Below are positions 55,623 through 62,841 of a stretch of 64,000 nucleotides of DNA, piece by piece (within the stretch, counting starts at the first letter, position 1; the number at the start of each line of letters is the position of its first letter). Below the pieces are notes generated by a model. It was not told the origin of the DNA. It saw only the letters and a list, made by a program, of their open reading frames with translations, and searched no databases. The translations under genes and the position numbers were made by a program. Origin of the DNA: Streptomyces sp. NBC_01232 (GTDB taxonomy: Bacteria > Actinomycetota > Actinomycetes > Streptomycetales > Streptomycetaceae); NCBI RefSeq assembly GCF_035989885.1, contig NZ_CP108518.1, positions 3,516,501 through 3,580,500 on the forward strand. Direction: 5' to 3'.

Positions 55623-56216
55623 TCAGCTCGTGCTCCCGGAGGGTGCCGCCGGTCTGGGGTGGTCGCCGCCCCGCATCTGGTCCACCGCGTGCGGCAGGAC
55701 GCGGGACAGGACGGCGAGACCGTCGCGCACCCCGCCCGTCGAGCCGGGGAGGTTGACGATGAGGGTCCGCCCGGCCACGCCCGCCAGGCCCCGGGACAGG
55801 GCCGCGGTGGGCACCTTCGCCAGGCCTTCGGCTCGGATCGCCTGCGGGATGCCGGGGATCTCGTAGTCCAGCACGCGCGCGGTGGCGTCCGGGGTGCGGT
55901 CGGTCGGCGAGATGCCGGTGCCGCCGGTGGTCAGGATGACGTCGTACGCGGCGGCCACGCCCTCGCGCAGCGCCTGCTCCACGGGATCGCCGTCCGGGAC
56001 GACCTGCGGGCCGTCCACCGTGAAGCCGAGCTTCTCCAGCGCCTCGGCCAGCAGCGGGCCGCCCTTGTCCGCGTACACGCCCTGCGAGGCCCGGTTCGAG
56101 GCCGTGACGACCAGGGCCCGGCCCAGCGGCTGCACGGAGCCCCCGGTGCCGGCAGGAACGTCGTCGCCATGGCTGTGGCTGTGGCTGTGCACCTCGCCGC
56201 CGCGCGGGGCGTTCAC
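55623..56216 (-). CDS. mogA: Molybdopterin adenylyltransferase
   Basis: This 197-residue protein adenylylates molybdopterin before molybdenum insertion by MoeA. The MoaB/MogA core has LVVTASNRAS, the TTGGTGISPTDRTPDA motif and VNLPGSTGGVRDGLAVL. The N-terminus holds an extra HSHSHSH tract (about 10-16) that may bind metal. GTG 56216 overlaps the moaC stop (GTGA at 56213-56216); GTG 56192 would start at the histidine tract. The gene order is moeA-moaC-mogA. Confidence 0.9.
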   Translation of the reverse strand: MNAPRGGEVHSHSHSHGDDVPAGTGGSVQPLGRALVVTASNRASQGVYADKGGPLLAEALEKLGFTVDGPQVVPDGDPVEQALREGVAAAYDVILTTGGTGISPTDRTPDATARVLDYEIPGIPQAIRAEGLAKVPTAALSRGLAGVAGRTLIVNLPGSTGGVRDGLAVLSRVLPHAVDQMRGGDHPRPAAPSGSTS

Positions 56217-56692
56217 GAGCGCGCCCAGTCGCCGGACTTGCCGCCGGTCTTCTCCTCCACCCGGACGTCCGTGATGACCGCGCCCTTGTCGACCGCCTTC
56301 ACCATGTCGATCACGGTGAGGCCGGCGACCGCGACGGCGGTCAGCGCCTCCATCTCGACGCCCGTGCGGTCGGTCGTCTTGACGGTGGCGAGGATCTCGA
56401 CCGCGTCGTCGGCGACCCGCAGGTCGACCTTGACGCCCGAGACCGCCAGCGGGTGGCACAGCGGGATCAGGTCGGGGGTCTTCTTCGCCCCCATGATCCC
56501 GGCGATCCGCGCGGTGGCGAGGGCATCGCCCTTGGGCACGCCCTCGCCGCGCAGCAGCTCGATCACCCGCGGGGCGACGAGCACGCGTCCACTGGCCCGC
56601 GCCGTCCGGGTGGTGACGTCCTTCCCGGACACGTCGACCATCCGGGCCGCGCCGGCCTCGTCGATGTGGGTGAGCCTGCTCTCGGTACTCAT
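56213..56692 (-). CDS. moaC: Cyclic pyranopterin monophosphate synthase accessory protein
   Basis: This 159-residue protein makes cyclic pyranopterin monophosphate from the MoaA product in molybdenum-cofactor synthesis. Signatures are MVDVSGKDVTTRTARASG, KGDALATARIAGIMGAKKT, the LIPLCHPL motif with the catalytic histidine and VEMEALTAVAVAGLTVIDM. The ATG has a GGAGCGG ribosome-binding site about 9 nt upstream. It lies between moeA and mogA. Confidence 0.96.
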   Translation of the reverse strand: MSTESRLTHIDEAGAARMVDVSGKDVTTRTARASGRVLVAPRVIELLRGEGVPKGDALATARIAGIMGAKKTPDLIPLCHPLAVSGVKVDLRVADDAVEILATVKTTDRTGVEMEALTAVAVAGLTVIDMVKAVDKGAVITDVRVEEKTGGKSGDWARS

Positions 56693-56765
56693 TGCTGCGC
56701 CGCTCCGCTCTGGGCCCCCGAGGAGCCTGTGTGGTGCAACACACGCTACCCGCACCGGCCCGGCT

Positions 56766-58112
56766 TCAGCTGAGCAGGACCACTTCCAGCTCGGTCCCGG
56801 GCTCCACCGAGGTGACGTCCTCCGGTACGACCATCAGGGAGTCCGCGTGCGCCAGCGCGGCGATCAGGTGGGAGCCCGATCCTCCGACCGGGCTGACCGT
56901 GCCGCTCTCGGCGTCGTACTTGCCGCGCAGGAACTGGCGGCGGCCGGCCGGGGAGCCGAGCGCCTTGTCCGCCGCAAGCACCGCCCGCACGCTCGGCCGC
57001 CGGACCTCGGAGTCCGGCAGCCCCATGAGGGTGCGGATCGCGGGGCGCACGAACAGCTCGAAGGAGACGTACGAGGACACCGGGTTGCCGGGCAGCGCCA
57101 GCAGCGGGGTGTGGTCCGGGCCGATCGTGCCGAAGCCCTGCGGCTTGCCGGGCTGCATGGCGAGCTTGCGGAAGTCGATCCCGCCGCCGTCGACGTCCTC
57201 GGCGTCGGCGTCGCCCGAGCCGACGGACGACAGCGCCTCCTTGACCACGTCGTAGGCGCCGACGCTGACCCCGCCCGTGGTGACCAGCAGGTCGGCCCGG
57301 ATCAGCTGGTCCTCGATGGTGGAGCGCAGGGTGTCGGCGTCGTCCTCGACGGCGCCGACCCGGTAGGCGATGGCGCCGGCGTCCCGTGCGGCCGCGGCCA
57401 GCGCGAAGCTGTTGGAGTCGTAGATGGTGCCCGCGGTGAGCGCCTCGCCGGGCTGGACCAGCTCGCTGCCGGTGGACAGGACCACCACGCGGGGGCGCGG
57501 CCGCACCCGTACGGTGCCGCGCCCGATGGCGGCCAGCAGGGCGATCTGCGGCGGCCCGAGGACCGTGCCGGCGGCGAGCGCGAGGTCACCGGCCTGTACG
57601 TCGCTGCCGCGCGCGCGGACGTGGGCCCGCGCCTCGGCGGCGCGGTGCACCCGCACCTCGCCGCCCGCGTGCTCCGGGGCGGCGCTCGCCGGGGTCATCC
57701 CGGCGGCCGCTCCGCCGCCGGTGCCGCCGTCGGTCCACTCGACCGGTACGACGGCTTCCGCGCCGGGCGGCAGCGGGGCTCCGGTCATGATCCTGGCAGC
57801 CTCGCCGGGGCCCACGGTGGGCAGCTCACCGCTGCCCGCCGCGACGTCCCCGACGACGGTGAGCACCGCGGGAAACTCCTCGCTCGCACCCTGGACGTCG
57901 GCCGTGCGGACGGCGTAGCCGTCCATGGAGCTGTTGTCGAAGGGCGGGAGGGCGACGGGCACGGTCACGTCCTCGACCAGGACACAGCCCTGGGCGTCCA
58001 GCAGTTGGAGCTCGATGGGCTCCAACGGCCGGACGGCCGAGAGGACGTCCGCGAGGTGCTCGTCCACGGACCACAGACGGTGGCCGGTGTCCTGCGGTGC
58101 GGAACTGCTCAA
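56766..58112 (-). CDS. moeA: Molybdopterin molybdenumtransferase
   Basis: This 448-residue enzyme inserts molybdate into adenylylated molybdopterin. Signatures are PPFDNSSMDGYAV, ARIMTGAPLPPGAEAVVPVE, VVLSTGSELVQPGE, TTGGVSVGAYDVV and LALPGNPVSSYVSFE. A 40-residue glycine/alanine-rich insert (about 155-195) interrupts the second domain. The first codon is TTG at 58112, with GGAGGAG 10 nt upstream; no ATG or GTG fits in frame near it. It starts 4 nt after the galU stop, so the two are probably one transcript. Confidence 0.94.
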   Translation of the reverse strand: MSSSAPQDTGHRLWSVDEHLADVLSAVRPLEPIELQLLDAQGCVLVEDVTVPVALPPFDNSSMDGYAVRTADVQGASEEFPAVLTVVGDVAAGSGELPTVGPGEAARIMTGAPLPPGAEAVVPVEWTDGGTGGGAAAGMTPASAAPEHAGGEVRVHRAAEARAHVRARGSDVQAGDLALAAGTVLGPPQIALLAAIGRGTVRVRPRPRVVVLSTGSELVQPGEALTAGTIYDSNSFALAAAARDAGAIAYRVGAVEDDADTLRSTIEDQLIRADLLVTTGGVSVGAYDVVKEALSSVGSGDADAEDVDGGGIDFRKLAMQPGKPQGFGTIGPDHTPLLALPGNPVSSYVSFELFVRPAIRTLMGLPDSEVRRPSVRAVLAADKALGSPAGRRQFLRGKYDAESGTVSPVGGSGSHLIAALAHADSLMVVPEDVTSVEPGTELEVVLLS

Positions 58113-58116
58113 GGTG

Positions 58117-59019
58117 CTACATCTCCTCCGTGACGTAACGGTGAAGCCAGGTGCGGAACTCGGGGCCCAGGTCCTCCCGCTCGCACGCGAGGCGGACGAT
58201 GGCCCGCAGGTAGTCGCCGCGGTCCCCGGTGTCGTAGCGACGGCCCCGGAAGACCACGCCGTGCACCGGACCGCCGATGCTCTCGTCGGCGGCAAGCTTC
58301 TGCAGGGCGTCGGTGAGCTGGATCTCCCCACCGCGGCCCGGCTCGGTCTCCCGCAGTATGTCGAAGATCGCGGGGTTGAGGACGTAGCGTCCAATAACCG
58401 CGTAATTGCTGGGGGCGTCCTGGGGCTCCGGCTTCTCGACGAGTCCGGTGACGCGGACCACGTCCGCCTCGTCCGTGGCCTCGACGGCGGCGCAGCCGTA
58501 GAGGTGGACGCTGGCCGGGTCGACCTCCATCAGCGCGATGACGGTGCCGCCGGTGCGGGCGTAGATGTCGGCCATCTGGCGCAGCAGCGGGTCGCGCGGG
58601 TCGATGAGGTCGTCGCCGAGGAGGACGGCGAACGGCTCGCGGCCGACGTGCGGCTCGGCGCACAGCACCGCGTGGCCCAGGCCCCGCGGATCGCCCTGGC
58701 GGACGTAGTGCATGGTGGCCAGGTCGCTGGACTCCTGGACCTTCTTCAGCCGGTCGTCGTCGCCCTTGGCGATGAGGGCCGACTCCAGCTCGTAGTTCCG
58801 GTCGAAGTGGTCTTCCAGGGCACGCTTGTTACGCCCAGTGATCATGAGGACATCGTCGAGTCCGGCGCCGACGGCTTCCTCGACCACGTACTGGATGGCC
58901 GGCTTGTCCACAACCGGGAGCATTTCCTTCGGGGTCGCCTTGGTCGCCGGAAGGAACCGAGTACCGAGGCCAGCGGCCGGAATCACGGCCTTCTTGATCA
59001 CGGGGTGCAACATAGTCAT
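58117..59019 (-). CDS. galU: UTP-glucose-1-phosphate uridylyltransferase
   Basis: This 300-residue enzyme makes UDP-glucose from UTP and glucose-1-phosphate. Signatures are VIPAAGLGTRFLPATKATPKEMLPVVDKP, the LLGDDLID aspartate segment and VEKPEPQDAPSNYAVIGRYVL, then FRGRRYDTGDRGDYL. ATG 59019 has no Shine-Dalgarno sequence but TATCGT 7 nt upstream; ATG 59013 is an alternative. It leads the galU-moeA-moaC-mogA-rimJ run, the order also seen in mycobacteria for galU and moeA. Confidence 0.95.
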   Translation of the reverse strand: MTMLHPVIKKAVIPAAGLGTRFLPATKATPKEMLPVVDKPAIQYVVEEAVGAGLDDVLMITGRNKRALEDHFDRNYELESALIAKGDDDRLKKVQESSDLATMHYVRQGDPRGLGHAVLCAEPHVGREPFAVLLGDDLIDPRDPLLRQMADIYARTGGTVIALMEVDPASVHLYGCAAVEATDEADVVRVTGLVEKPEPQDAPSNYAVIGRYVLNPAIFDILRETEPGRGGEIQLTDALQKLAADESIGGPVHGVVFRGRRYDTGDRGDYLRAIVRLACEREDLGPEFRTWLHRYVTEEM

Positions 59020-59026
59020 GGCCAGA

Positions 59027-59032
59027 ACGATA
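59027..59032 (-). promoter_or_regulatory. Putative galU -10 element (leaderless)
   Basis: On the complement TATCGT ends 7 nt before the galU ATG at 59019, and there is no ribosome-binding site. Confidence 0.4.
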
Positions 59033-59114
59033 GTGGGGTTCTGTCGAACGCCGGACTGGATCGCAGCAGGTAGATACAGATATGACCCGATTCGGAAGGA
59101 TATTTGATTTCGTC

Positions 59115-59729
59115 GTGGCAGAGAACCCGCCCACCGCCTCCGCCAAGGCCGGGCTGCGCCGAGAACTGCTCGCCGCGCGCCGAGCCTTGTCCCCCGAAAC
59201 CTGCCGTACGGCGGCCGCCGCACTCGCCGTCAGGGCCTTCGAACTGCCCGAACTGGCCGATGCCCGCACGGTGGCGGCGTACGTCTCGATCGGCACCGAA
59301 CCGGGCACCCGGGAGCTCCTCGACGCCCTGCGCGCGGCCGGCAAGCAGGTCCTGCTCCCCCTGCTGCTGCCGGACAACGACCTCGACTGGGCCGCGTACG
59401 AGGGCCCGGGAAGCCTGGCCGAGGCCGCCCACCCGGGGAAGATGCGGCTGCTGGAGCCGGCCGGCCCCGCGCTCGGGCCGGACGCGGTCACCGGGGCCGA
59501 CGCCGTGCTGCTGCCCGGGCTCGCGGTGGACGGCCGCGGCATGCGGCTGGGCCGCGGCGGGGGCAGTTACGACCGGGTGCTGGAGCGGCTGGAGCGCGCC
59601 GGGGCCCATCCGGCGCTGGTCGTGCTCCTCTACGACGAAGAGGTGGTCGCGCGGGTCCCGGAGGAACCGCACGACCACCCCGTTCAGGCGGTGGCGACCC
59701 CGTCAGGGGTGCGCCGCTTCCGTACGTGA
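59115..59729 (+). CDS. 5-formyltetrahydrofolate cyclo-ligase
   Basis: This 204-residue enzyme converts 5-formyl-THF to 5,10-methenyl-THF. Signatures are AKAGLRRELLAARRAL at the N-terminus, VAAYVSIGTEPGT, VLLPGLAVDGRGMRLGRGGGSYDR with its ATP/folate loop, and the final HDHPVQAVATP. The start is uncertain: GTG 59115 has GGAAGGA 13 nt upstream; ATG 59082 would add 11 residues and be leaderless. It is divergent from galU as in mycobacteria. Confidence 0.92.
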   Translation: MAENPPTASAKAGLRRELLAARRALSPETCRTAAAALAVRAFELPELADARTVAAYVSIGTEPGTRELLDALRAAGKQVLLPLLLPDNDLDWAAYEGPGSLAEAAHPGKMRLLEPAGPALGPDAVTGADAVLLPGLAVDGRGMRLGRGGGSYDRVLERLERAGAHPALVVLLYDEEVVARVPEEPHDHPVQAVATPSGVRRFRT

Positions 59730-59752
59730 AGACCTGATCCCGGCCCCGGGCC

Positions 59753-62608
59753 CTACGAGCCCGCGGGCTTGAGGGTCAGGGTGTCGACCGTGGCCTTCTC
59801 GACGGCGTCCTTGCCGAAGGGCCACTCCAGCAGTTCGCCCTTGGCCCACATCGTCGTCTGGTCCGTGTAGTGCGCGTTGTACGCGTGCCCGGAGGCACCC
59901 GTCAGGTTGATCCAGCGCGACTTGTCCAGGTCATTGAGGTTCACGACCATCCGCATCGACGGCACCCAGGTGACCCCGTAGCCGCTGGAGGCGTTCCAGC
60001 CGGTCGCGTTGACCGTGGCCTCGCCGCCGCCCACGTCCCACGGGCCGCGGTTGAGGAGCCACTGCATGAAGCCGGGGCCCTCGGTGCCGATCGTCTGGTT
60101 CTTCAGTGTCAGCTGGTGCAGCCGGCCCCAGCTCCAGGTGGACTGGTCCTTGCCGAGCTTGGCGGTCAGCTCCCAGCGGGCGTCGGCCATGGCCCGCGCG
60201 AACAGCTCGTCGCGGGTGGTGGTGGCCGGCTTGTTCAGGCCCTTGGCGGGCGCGCTCCACCACTGCGACTTCTCGTCCTTGACCAGGCGGCGGACCACCT
60301 CGAACCAGCGGTCGCCGCCGTCGGGCTGCGCCGAGTCCGCGTCGCGGGTGCCGCACTCACGGACCGTCTTGGCCAGGTCGTCGGCCGGGCCGGTGCCGTT
60401 GCCGAGGACGTTCATGCAGCTGCCCTCGAGCCGCAGCTCCTTGGGCATCTTGTCGCCGAAGGACAGCTTGAGGATGTTGCGCCAGACCGCGTTGAAGTAG
60501 GCCGCGGCGGCCGAGTCGGGCTCCTGCGTGTAGTTCCAGCCGTCCAGCAGCTTCTGCGCGGCGCGCACACCCGGGTCCGAGATCTCGATCTTCGCGAGCA
60601 TCGGGGTCAGCAGCGCGGCGATCTCACTGCTGTTGTCCATCTGCATGGTGCGCATGTCGTCGGTCGAGATCCGGCCGCCGTCCTTGATCTTCGCCTCGAT
60701 GAGGTCGTTGATCCGCTGGCTGCGGGCGCCGTAACCCCAGTCGGTGGTCAGCAGGTACGGGTACTTGCCCGCGCCGGTCCCGCTCTCCACCACGGCCTGG
60801 TTGGCGGTGACGATGTAGCCGCGGGACGGGTTGTACTCCCAGGGCATCTCGTTCTGCGGGATGTAGCCGGTGTTGCCGTCCTTGCCGCCCTTCCAGGCGT
60901 ACTTGGAGTCCCAGCCCGGGGCGGGCATCCGGCCGTCGCCCTGGCCGCGGACCGGGATGCGGCCCGGGGCCTGGTAGCCGATGTTGCCCTTGGTGTCGGC
61001 GTAGATCAGGTTCTGCGAGGGGACCTCGAAGTCGGCGGCCGCCTTGCGGAACTCCTCGAAGGACTTGGCCCTGTCGAGCTTGAAGACCGCGTCCATGGAC
61101 TTGCCCGGGTCCAGCGCCGTCCAGCGCAGTGCCACCGCGTAGCCGTCACCGCGGTCGGGGGCGGAGCTGGCGACGGGGGCGCGGGTGCCGACCGTGGCGA
61201 GCTCCTCGCTGCGGTCGGAGACGAGCGGGCCGTTGTTGGTGGTGCGGACGGTGATCTTCTTGCTGGCACCGCCCGCGACCTTGATGACCTCTTCACGGGT
61301 GGCGAAGGGGAGCACCTTGTTGTCGAAGACGTAGCCCTCGGGCTTGACCTGCTCCAGGTAGAGGTCGGTGACGTCGGCACCGAGGTTGGTCATGCCCCAG
61401 GCGATGTCGGCGTTGTGGCCGATGATCACGCCGGGCATGCCGGAGAAGGTGTAGCCGGCCACGTCGTACTGGCACTGGGCCGAGACAGCGCGGCAGTGCA
61501 GGCCCATCTGGTACCAGACCGAGGGCAGCTGCGGGGACAGGTGCGGATCGTTCGCGAGCAGCGGCTTGCCGGTGGTCGTGTACTTGCCGGCGACGACCCA
61601 GGAGTTCGAGCCGATGCCGCTGCCGTTGGGGCCGAGTATCGCGGGGATCTTGTCCAGGGAGTCCGCGAGGGCGCTCAGCTGGGTGCGCAGGCCCACGGTC
61701 GCGCCCTGGGCGGTGGCGTTGCCGGCCAGGCCGGTGGCGTTGCCGCTGCCCGTGGCGGCCGAGGTCTGGGTGCCGATGGTGTTCGCACCGCCCGAACCGG
61801 AACCGCTACCGGTTCCGCTGCCCTGACCGCTGCCCGCGGAGCCGCCCTGCGGGGTGTACTTTCCGCCCTCGACCTTGCCGCCCTCGACGATCGGCTTGTT
61901 CCGGTCGAAGGGGTACGGCGGGTAGAGCTCGTCGATCTGCGCCTGCGAGAGCTTGCTCGACATCAGCGCGCGGTCGATCTCGTCCTGCATGTTGCCGCGC
62001 AGGTCCCACGCCATCGCCTTGAGCCAGGCCACCGAGTCCACCGGCGACCACTGCTCGGGCCGGTAGTCGTCGCTGAGCTTCAGGGCGGCGTGCTCGACGG
62101 AGAGGTCCTTGCCGGACTTCCCCTTCAGGTACGCGTTGACCCCGTCGGCGTAGGCCTGCAGATACTTCTTGGTCTCCGGCGAGAGCTTGGTGTCGTACTC
62201 GGCCTGCGCGACCTGGCGCCAGCCGAGCGTGCGCAGGAAGGCGTCGGTCTCGACCTGGCCGGAGCCGAACATCTCCGAGAGCCGGCCGGACGTCATGTGA
62301 CGCCGTACGTCCATCTCCCAGAACCGGTCCTGCGCGTGCACGAAGCCCTGCGCGCGGAAGAGGTCGTCGTCGTTGTCTGCGTAGAGCTGGGGAATTCCTC
62401 GGGCATCGCGCTTGACGTCGACGGCCCCGGTCAGGCCGGGTACGTCGAGGGAGCCGGTCGTCTGGGGGAAGGAGGCGCGCACGCTGTCCACGCTCCAGTA
62501 CGCCCCGTAGCCGAGGCCCGCGAAGAGCGCCAGGACCAGGACGAGCACGATCAGACGGGCGCGTCGTCCCTTCTTCTTGACGGGAGGAGCGGTTTCGTTG
62601 GCGGGCAT
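59753..62608 (-). CDS. Membrane-anchored penicillin acylase family Ntn-hydrolase
   Basis: This 951-residue protein has an N-terminal anchor helix (residues 17-38), then the acylase A-chain region (ARGIPQLYADNDDDLFRAQGFVHAQDRFWEMD), a serine/glycine/threonine-rich spacer (about 253-300), and the B chain that begins at the autocleavage site GIGSNSWVVAG with the new N-terminal serine S334. LLANDPHL and GHNADIAWGMTN are family motifs. Such enzymes hydrolyse acyl amides, such as acyl-homoserine lactones, lipopeptides or beta-lactams; the substrate is unknown. AAGGA lies 6 nt before the ATG. The anchor keeps the enzyme outside the membrane. Confidence 0.9.
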   Translation of the reverse strand: MPANETAPPVKKKGRRARLIVLVLVLALFAGLGYGAYWSVDSVRASFPQTTGSLDVPGLTGAVDVKRDARGIPQLYADNDDDLFRAQGFVHAQDRFWEMDVRRHMTSGRLSEMFGSGQVETDAFLRTLGWRQVAQAEYDTKLSPETKKYLQAYADGVNAYLKGKSGKDLSVEHAALKLSDDYRPEQWSPVDSVAWLKAMAWDLRGNMQDEIDRALMSSKLSQAQIDELYPPYPFDRNKPIVEGGKVEGGKYTPQGGSAGSGQGSGTGSGSGSGGANTIGTQTSAATGSGNATGLAGNATAQGATVGLRTQLSALADSLDKIPAILGPNGSGIGSNSWVVAGKYTTTGKPLLANDPHLSPQLPSVWYQMGLHCRAVSAQCQYDVAGYTFSGMPGVIIGHNADIAWGMTNLGADVTDLYLEQVKPEGYVFDNKVLPFATREEVIKVAGGASKKITVRTTNNGPLVSDRSEELATVGTRAPVASSAPDRGDGYAVALRWTALDPGKSMDAVFKLDRAKSFEEFRKAAADFEVPSQNLIYADTKGNIGYQAPGRIPVRGQGDGRMPAPGWDSKYAWKGGKDGNTGYIPQNEMPWEYNPSRGYIVTANQAVVESGTGAGKYPYLLTTDWGYGARSQRINDLIEAKIKDGGRISTDDMRTMQMDNSSEIAALLTPMLAKIEISDPGVRAAQKLLDGWNYTQEPDSAAAAYFNAVWRNILKLSFGDKMPKELRLEGSCMNVLGNGTGPADDLAKTVRECGTRDADSAQPDGGDRWFEVVRRLVKDEKSQWWSAPAKGLNKPATTTRDELFARAMADARWELTAKLGKDQSTWSWGRLHQLTLKNQTIGTEGPGFMQWLLNRGPWDVGGGEATVNATGWNASSGYGVTWVPSMRMVVNLNDLDKSRWINLTGASGHAYNAHYTDQTTMWAKGELLEWPFGKDAVEKATVDTLTLKPAGS

Positions 62609-62841
62609 CGCTGTCCTTAGAGGGGCAGGGTGGTCCTGGGAGTGCTGGGAGCAACCATAGGCGCAGGACCGACTTCGTTGATCCGCCAGGGGTGGAGCTG
62701 ACGAGGACAGGGGCGAACAGGCGTTTCACAATGTGGTTATCGCGTAAAGGGCGCGTCAAAGATTAGGTAAGGTAACGAACTACTTGCCGAACTTGTCGCC
62801 GGGAGGATCGATCCGCCGGGCGCATTGAGGAGGGCCGCCCG

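Noticed and set aside
62763..62776. TTAGGTAAGGTAAC resembling half of a DmdR/IdeR iron box upstream of the antiporter
   Set aside because: Only one half-site matches the TTAGGTTAGGCTAACCTAA consensus and the second half is missing; the neighbouring genes have no obvious iron role.
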